Assembly (NCBI GenBank): GCA_947245315.1
Contig: CAMXNV010000085.1
Location: forward strand, 1 to 8,783
Direction: 5' to 3'
DNA length: 8,783 bases
DNA from: an uncultured Oscillibacter sp.
GTDB lineage: Bacteria; Bacillota; Clostridia; Oscillospirales; Oscillospiraceae
The stretch's first letter is position 1, and each line of letters opens with the position of its first letter. This document shows positions 5,338 to 8,783 of the stretch, piece by piece. The position numbers and the translations under genes are program-made. The notes below the pieces were generated by a model, which searched no databases, had not been told where the DNA came from, and saw nothing but the letters and a program-made list of their open reading frames with translations.

Positions 5338-6290
5338 GGCAGCCGGGGCGCTCCTTCCTTGTCAAACAGTTCCTCCCGGGTGGGCATGGCGGGGATGGCC
5401 CCGCTGCGGGAGCAGGTGAAGGCCGCCGCCCGGTTGGCGTAGGCCAGGATGTCCTTCAGCTCCGCCCGCTCCAGGCCCTCCAGGGGCTTCTCCCCCCGGG
5501 CACAGAGGCGGCTGAGCACGGCGCCCAGGAAGGTGTCCCCCGCGCCGTTGGTGTCCGCCACCTTGACGGGGACGCCGGGCTGGCGCCAGCCCTCGCCCTT
5601 CCAGCGGCAGTAGACGCCCTCGCCGCCCAGGGTGACCATGATGAGGGACAAACCCCGCTCCTCCAGGATGCGGGTCCCCTCCTCCAGGTCCTGGGTGCCG
5701 GTGAGCAGGGGCAGCTCCTCCTCCGCCAGCTTGATGATGTCCACCAGGGGCAGGGGGATGGTCATCCACTCCGCGGCCTCCGCCTTGTTGGCCCAGAGGG
5801 CGGGACGATAATTGGGGTCATAGCTGACCAGGCCGCCATTCCGGTGGGCCGTCCGGGCGGCGAAGATGGTGGCGCTGCGGCTCATGCCCGCCGTCAGGCT
5901 GACGGAGCCGAAGTGCAGAATCTTGGTTTTCAGCACCGCGTCCTCGTCCACCTCCTCGGGGCACAGGTCCCGGTCCGCCCCCCGGAGGAAGCGGAAGCTC
6001 CGCTCCCCGGTCCCGTCCACGGAGACGATGGCCATGCTGGTGGCCTGGCTCCCGGTCCGCAGGCCCGCGCCGTCCACGCCGTTGTCCGCCAGCACCTTTC
6101 GGAGATAGGCTCCGAAGCCGTCGTCCCCCACCTTGCCCCAAAAGGCGGTTCGCGCCCCCAGCCGGGCCGCCGCCACGGCCACATTGGCGGGAGCCCCGCC
6201 GGGGTTCGCGGAGAACTGGGGCACCCCCGCCCCATTGACGCCTGTCTGCGTCAAGTCAATCAAGATCTCACCAATCGCTGTCACGTCCAT
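5334..6290 (-). CDS. PfkB-family fructokinase
   Basis: This is a cytoplasmic sugar kinase of the ribokinase/PfkB family with 318 residues, a normal length. It most likely phosphorylates fructose to fructose-6-phosphate with ATP. The first family signature is the glycine-rich block NPGGAPANVAVAAARLG (29-45). The second is DTNGAGDTFLGAVL (246-259), where GAGD forms the anion hole and Asp252 is the catalytic base. YDPNYRPALW (157-166) is typical of bacterial fructokinases. The start at 6290 follows GAAGGAGG at good spacing. It is the first gene of an operon with the amylosucrase downstream, overlapping by 4 bases, which fits fructose released from sucrose as its substrate. A promoter and a LacI-type palindrome lie upstream. 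Other PfkB substrates (for example 2-keto-3-deoxygluconate) are not excluded by motifs alone; the context is the main argument for fructose. Confidence 0.88.
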   Translation of the reverse strand: MDVTAIGEILIDLTQTGVNGAGVPQFSANPGGAPANVAVAAARLGARTAFWGKVGDDGFGAYLRKVLADNGVDGAGLRTGSQATSMAIVSVDGTGERSFRFLRGADRDLCPEEVDEDAVLKTKILHFGSVSLTAGMSRSATIFAARTAHRNGGLVSYDPNYRPALWANKAEAAEWMTIPLPLVDIIKLAEEELPLLTGTQDLEEGTRILEERGLSLIMVTLGGEGVYCRWKGEGWRQPGVPVKVADTNGAGDTFLGAVLSRLCARGEKPLEGLERAELKDILAYANRAAAFTCSRSGAIPAMPTREELFDKEGAPRLP

Positions 6291-6361
6291 GATACCGGCC
6301 TCCTTCTTTCAGTATATGGGGCGCGGCAGGGAAACGTCCTTTTTTTACCAGTTGCCCGCCC

Positions 6362-6375
6362 CGTAATCGATTGCG
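6362..6375 (-). promoter_or_regulatory. Candidate LacI-type operator at the fructokinase start site
   Basis: CGTAATCGATTGCG is palindromic except for one base pair, with a perfect AATCGATT core (6365-6372) and the central CG typical of LacI-family operators. It begins 6 bases beyond the -10 box and covers the predicted transcription start, an ideal place for repression. No LacI-family regulator is encoded in the window, so the cognate protein is unknown. Confidence 0.45.
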
Positions 6376-6380
6376 ATAGG

Positions 6381-6409
6381 ATTATAGCAAACTATTTTCC
6401 CCTTGTCTA
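6381..6409 (-). promoter_or_regulatory. Sigma-A promoter of the fructokinase-amylosucrase operon
   Basis: On the minus strand TAGACA (6409-6404) and a consensus TATAAT (6386-6381) are separated by 17 bases. The start site is expected near 6374, giving a leader of about 84 bases. It lies between the liv terminator (6469-6509) and the fructokinase gene, so the sugar operon is transcribed separately from liv. Confidence 0.8.
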
Positions 6410-6413
6410 GTGC

Positions 6414-6427
6414 TTTGTTGCAACTAA
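6414..6427. promoter_or_regulatory. Near-palindrome upstream of the fructokinase -35 box
   Basis: A perfect 8-base core GTTGCAAC (6417-6424) extends to 14 bases (6414-6427) with one mismatched pair. It sits 4 bases upstream of the -35 box (6404-6409), a common activator position. Short AT-rich palindromes occur by chance, so the call is weak. Confidence 0.2.
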
Positions 6428-6468
6428 CTTTCGACTTTTTTCGCCGTTTTTCTTCTCTCTCGCGGCAG

Positions 6469-6509
6469 AAAAAGGAAGGAAAGAGGTCTCAAGGAACCCC
6501 TTTCCTTCC
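6469..6509 (-). terminator. Intrinsic terminator of the liv transcript
   Basis: GGAAGGAAAG (6474-6483) pairs perfectly with CTTTCCTTCC (6500-6509), and GGT/ACC (6485-6487 with 6496-6498) extends the stem after one mismatch. On the minus strand the stem is followed by five T (6473-6469). It lies 23 bases past the livF stop at 6532 and ends the liv operon before the fructokinase promoter. Confidence 0.85.
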
Positions 6510-6531
6510 AGATTTCCAGTTTTTGGAATAT

Positions 6532-7242
6532 TTATCCGTTCTTGCCCAGGTAGGCCTCCCGGACCTTCTCGTTGGCCAGGAGCTCCGCCCCGGTGCCGGA
6601 CATGGTGATGTTCCCCGTCTCCAGCACGTAGGCCAGGTCCGCGATTTTCAGGGCCATATTGGCGTTCTGCTCGATGAGCAGCACCGTGACCCCCTGCTTG
6701 TTGATCTCCCCGATGATGGAGAAGATATCCTGCACCACCAGGGGCGCCAGGCCCAGGGAGGGCTCATCCAGCATCATCAGCTTGGGGCGGGACATCAGCG
6801 CCCGGCCCACGGCCAGCATCTGCTGCTCCCCGCCGGAGAGGGTGCCCGCCAGCTGCCAGCTCCGCTCCTCCAGCCGGGGGAAGAGGCCGTAAACCCACTT
6901 GACGTCCTCCTCGATGCCCTCCTTGTCCTTCCGCAGGTAGGCCCCGATGCGGAGGTTCTCCAGCACCGACATGTCGGCGAAGACCCGCCGCCCCTCCGGG
7001 CTCATGGCGATGCCTGAGCCGATGATCTTGTCGATGGACTTCCCCAGCAGCTCCTCCCCGTTCCACTGGATGGAGCCCGAGGAGGCCTTCACCAGGCCGG
7101 TGATGGTCCGCAGGGTGGTGGACTTGCCCGCGCCGTTGGCGCCGATCAGCGTGACGATCTTGCCGTCGGGCACCTCCAGGGAGATGCCCCGGAGGGCTTG
7201 GATGCCGCCGTAGCTGACGTGGAGATTTTCAATTTTAAGCAT
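6532..7242 (-). CDS. livF: Branched-chain amino acid ABC transporter ATPase LivF
   Basis: This is one of the two ATP-binding subunits that drive the Liv importer for leucine, isoleucine and valine at the cytoplasmic face of the membrane. Its 236 residues match the usual LivF length. Walker A is GANGAGKST (34-42), the ABC signature is LSGGEQQ (135-141) and Walker B is LMMLDEP (155-161). The switch position holds glutamine (IEQNAN, Gln192) where most ABC ATPases have histidine; this is normal for LivF and helps tell it from LivG. SPEGRRVFADMSVLENL (81-97) is also typical. The ATG at 7242 overlaps the livG end by 8 bases and has only a weak GCGAGG site, so translation is probably coupled. It is the last gene of the operon. 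Related transporters carry urea or other amides, so the substrate is inferred from family. Confidence 0.94.
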   Translation of the reverse strand: MLKIENLHVSYGGIQALRGISLEVPDGKIVTLIGANGAGKSTTLRTITGLVKASSGSIQWNGEELLGKSIDKIIGSGIAMSPEGRRVFADMSVLENLRIGAYLRKDKEGIEEDVKWVYGLFPRLEERSWQLAGTLSGGEQQMLAVGRALMSRPKLMMLDEPSLGLAPLVVQDIFSIIGEINKQGVTVLLIEQNANMALKIADLAYVLETGNITMSGTGAELLANEKVREAYLGKNG

Positions 7243-8077
7243 CCTCGCTCACCCCCAGATAGGCGTCAATGACACGCTTGTTGCTCTGAATCTCCGCCGG
7301 GGTGCCCTTGGCAATCAGCTTGCCGAAGTCCAGCACGTAAATGCGCTCGGAGATGTTCATAACCAGATTCATGTGGTGCTCAATCAGGAAGACCGTCAGC
7401 TGGAAGCGGTCCCGCACCTCGCTGATGAAGGCCGTCAGCTCCTCGGTCTCCTGGGGGTTCATGCCCGCCGCCGGTTCGTCCAGCAGCAGCAGCTTGGGCT
7501 CTGCCGCCAGGGCCCGGGCGATCTCCAGCCGCCTCTGCTTGCCGTAGGGCAGGGAGGTGGCCAGCTCGTTCCGCACGTCCGCCAGGCCCACGGTCTCCAG
7601 CAGCTCCATCACGTTCTCCCGCTGCCGGGCCTCCTCCTTCCGGTTCAGCCGGAAGGTGGCGGAGAAGACGTTGCTGGTGGCCCGGCAGTGCTTGGCGATG
7701 AGCACGTTGTCAAACACCGTCTGGGACTTCCACAGCCGGATGTTCTGGAAGGTCCGGGCCATGCCTAAGCGGGTCACCCTGTCGGGGGTGGGGGCCAGCA
7801 CCTGGGTGTAGTCCCCGGCGTGCTCCCCCTTGTACATGGCCTTCATCTTCCCCTGGGGGTGGTTCTCTATGATCTTCTGCCCCAGGAAGCTCACCGCCCC
7901 GTTGGTGGGCTGGTAGACTCCCGTGATGACATTGAAGGCCGTGGTCTTTCCCGCGCCGTTGGGCCCGATCAGGGCGACGATCTCCCCCTCGTTGACCTCC
8001 AGGTTCAGGTTATCCACCGCCACCACGCCGCCGAACTGCATGGTCACGTTTTCCACGTTCAATACGTTGGCACTCAT
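7235..8077 (-). CDS. livG: Branched-chain amino acid ABC transporter ATPase LivG
   Basis: This is the second cytoplasmic ATP-binding subunit of the Liv importer, pairing with LivF. It shows Walker A GPNGAGKTT (38-46), a degenerate signature LPYGKQRR (176-183) typical of LivG, Walker B LLLLDEP (196-202) and the switch His234 in LIEHHM. Other LivG hallmarks are GMARTFQNIRLW (105-116), EPAAGMNP (201-208) and the C-terminal VIDAYLG. At 280 residues it is about 25 longer than E. coli LivG (255); the extra sequence lies around 73-99, between the strand after Walker A and the Q-loop region. The start at 8077 follows AAGGAGG and overlaps the livM stop as ATGA. The frame stays open upstream to 8269, but that part lies inside livM and is unrelated to the family. 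Its stop overlaps livF. Confidence 0.94.
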   Translation of the reverse strand: MSANVLNVENVTMQFGGVVAVDNLNLEVNEGEIVALIGPNGAGKTTAFNVITGVYQPTNGAVSFLGQKIIENHPQGKMKAMYKGEHAGDYTQVLAPTPDRVTRLGMARTFQNIRLWKSQTVFDNVLIAKHCRATSNVFSATFRLNRKEEARQRENVMELLETVGLADVRNELATSLPYGKQRRLEIARALAAEPKLLLLDEPAAGMNPQETEELTAFISEVRDRFQLTVFLIEHHMNLVMNISERIYVLDFGKLIAKGTPAEIQSNKRVIDAYLGVSEDA

Positions 8078-8783
8078 TTCGCCGCGCCCTCCTTCCTCCG
8101 GCCCCGGAAGAGGTCCGGCAGCTCCTTGTCTCCCATGATGCCCTTCCGGAAGAAGAGGACCACGATCATGATGACCACGGAGAACACCACCATCCGGAAG
8201 CCGTTCCGCAGCAGGGGCACCTTGACCCCGCCGATGAAGGTCTCCGCGTCCAGGAACCGCAGCCACCACTCGCTGGCGGCCACGTACAGGAACGCCGCCA
8301 CGCAGCTCCCCGACACGGAGCCGATGCCCCCGATGACCACGATCAGCAGAATCTCATAGGTCATGGCTGTGGTGAAATTCTTGGCCTGGGCCTGGTTCAC
8401 CAGCATGGCGAAGAGGCCCCCGCCCACGCCGGCGAAGAAGGAGCTGATGCAGAAGGCCAGCCGCTTGTGCTTGGCCAGGTTGATCCCCATGGCCTCGGCG
8501 GCCACCTCGTCGTCCCGGATGGCCTTGAAGGACCGGCCGTAGGTGGAGTTGATCAGCAGCACGATCACCGCGATGCAGACCCCCGCCAGGACGAAGGCCA
8601 CAAGGGTGGACAGCCGGAGGCCGCCCGGGATGTTGAAGCTGGAGAAGGTGGGGAAGCTTTTCAGGGCGTTGGCGCCGTTGGTGACGGGGCCCAGCTTATC
8701 CCACTGGAACACCGCCCGGATGATCTCGCCGAAGCCCAGGGTGGCGATGGCCAGGTAGTCGCTTTTCAGCCGCAGCACGGGCA
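8074..8783 (-). CDS. livM: Branched-chain amino acid ABC transporter permease LivM (N-terminus outside window)
   Basis: This is the C-terminal part (about 235 residues) of a membrane permease subunit of the Liv importer; the frame runs off the window at 8783. The first visible residues, LRLKSDYLAIATLGFGEIIR, match the interior of LivM proteins, so the GTG at 8778 is not taken as a start. Counting from that codon, likely membrane helices are at about 57-77, 106-127, 142-167 and 195-211. The cytoplasmic EAA-type loop that docks on the ATPases is DDEVAAEAMGINLAKHKRLA (89-108). The charged tail ending KEGAAK is cytoplasmic. Its stop overlaps the livG start by 4 bases. By family precedent livH and a substrate-binding protein gene should lie upstream, beyond the window. 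Confidence 0.93.
   Translation of the reverse strand, partial: PVLRLKSDYLAIATLGFGEIIRAVFQWDKLGPVTNGANALKSFPTFSSFNIPGGLRLSTLVAFVLAGVCIAVIVLLINSTYGRSFKAIRDDEVAAEAMGINLAKHKRLAFCISSFFAGVGGGLFAMLVNQAQAKNFTTAMTYEILLIVVIGGIGSVSGSCVAAFLYVAASEWWLRFLDAETFIGGVKVPLLRNGFRMVVFSVVIMIVVLFFRKGIMGDKELPDLFRGRRKEGAAK

Noticed and set aside
4339..5442. Open frame of about 367 codons on the plus strand, opposite the amylosucrase and the end of the fructokinase
   Set aside because: Composition is repetitive Gly/Val/His/Pro-rich antisense of a well-supported GH13 gene; no motif is seen.
8077..8269. N-terminal extension of LivG to an upstream start at 8269
   Set aside because: It lies wholly inside livM in another frame, reads as low-complexity Gly/Pro/Arg sequence, and a good ribosome site precedes the start at 8077.
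6374..8783. Liv genes and sucrose operon as one transcription unit
   Set aside because: A strong terminator at 6469-6509 and a near-consensus promoter at 6381-6409 separate them.

Overview
The window reads as chromosome from a high-GC member of the Clostridia, probably an Oscillospiraceae-type gut anaerobe (Flavonifractor, Pseudoflavonifractor or Intestinimonas relatives). This is inferred from gene content, strong GGAGG-type ribosome sites, a Firmicutes-style ptsH-ptsI pair and roughly 65% GC in most genes. No 16S or other marker is present, so the placement is tentative.

Layout, left to right. Positions 1-291 are non-coding and hold three hairpins, one of them a 12-bp-arm palindrome that looks like a dispersed repeat, followed by a near-consensus sigma-A promoter. 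Two plus-strand genes follow: a HIT-family hydrolase (292-714) and a small stand-alone GyrI-like effector-binding protein (789-1250). The second is clearly AT-richer (about 45% GC by hand count) and sits between two almost identical hairpins. Everything after about 1340 is on the minus strand, in three transcription units: ptsH-ptsI (3254 down to 1344), the phosphotransferase system's general energy-coupling proteins; a PfkB-type fructokinase with an amylosucrase-type GH13 enzyme (6290 down to 3508); and livM-livG-livF (window end down to 6532), the distal part of a branched-chain amino acid ABC importer whose remaining genes should lie beyond position 8783.

How the genes work together. The fructokinase-amylosucrase pair overlaps by ATGA and forms a sucrose route: amylosucrase moves the glucosyl unit of sucrose onto an alpha-glucan and frees fructose, which the kinase phosphorylates. 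It has its own promoter with a LacI-type palindrome at the expected start site and a strong terminator. No sucrose transporter or regulator is in the window. HPr and enzyme I would feed phosphate from PEP to sugar permeases encoded elsewhere. This HPr has lysine where Firmicutes HPr normally carries the regulatory Ser46. The liv genes overlap one another and end in a clear intrinsic terminator.

I do not see a wholly new system. The points most worth a second look are the AT-rich gene bracketed by repeat hairpins, the recurring GCGTCCGG element confined to non-coding DNA, the palindromic repeat at 90-119, the HPr Ser46 substitution, and the amylosucrase-fructokinase operon.
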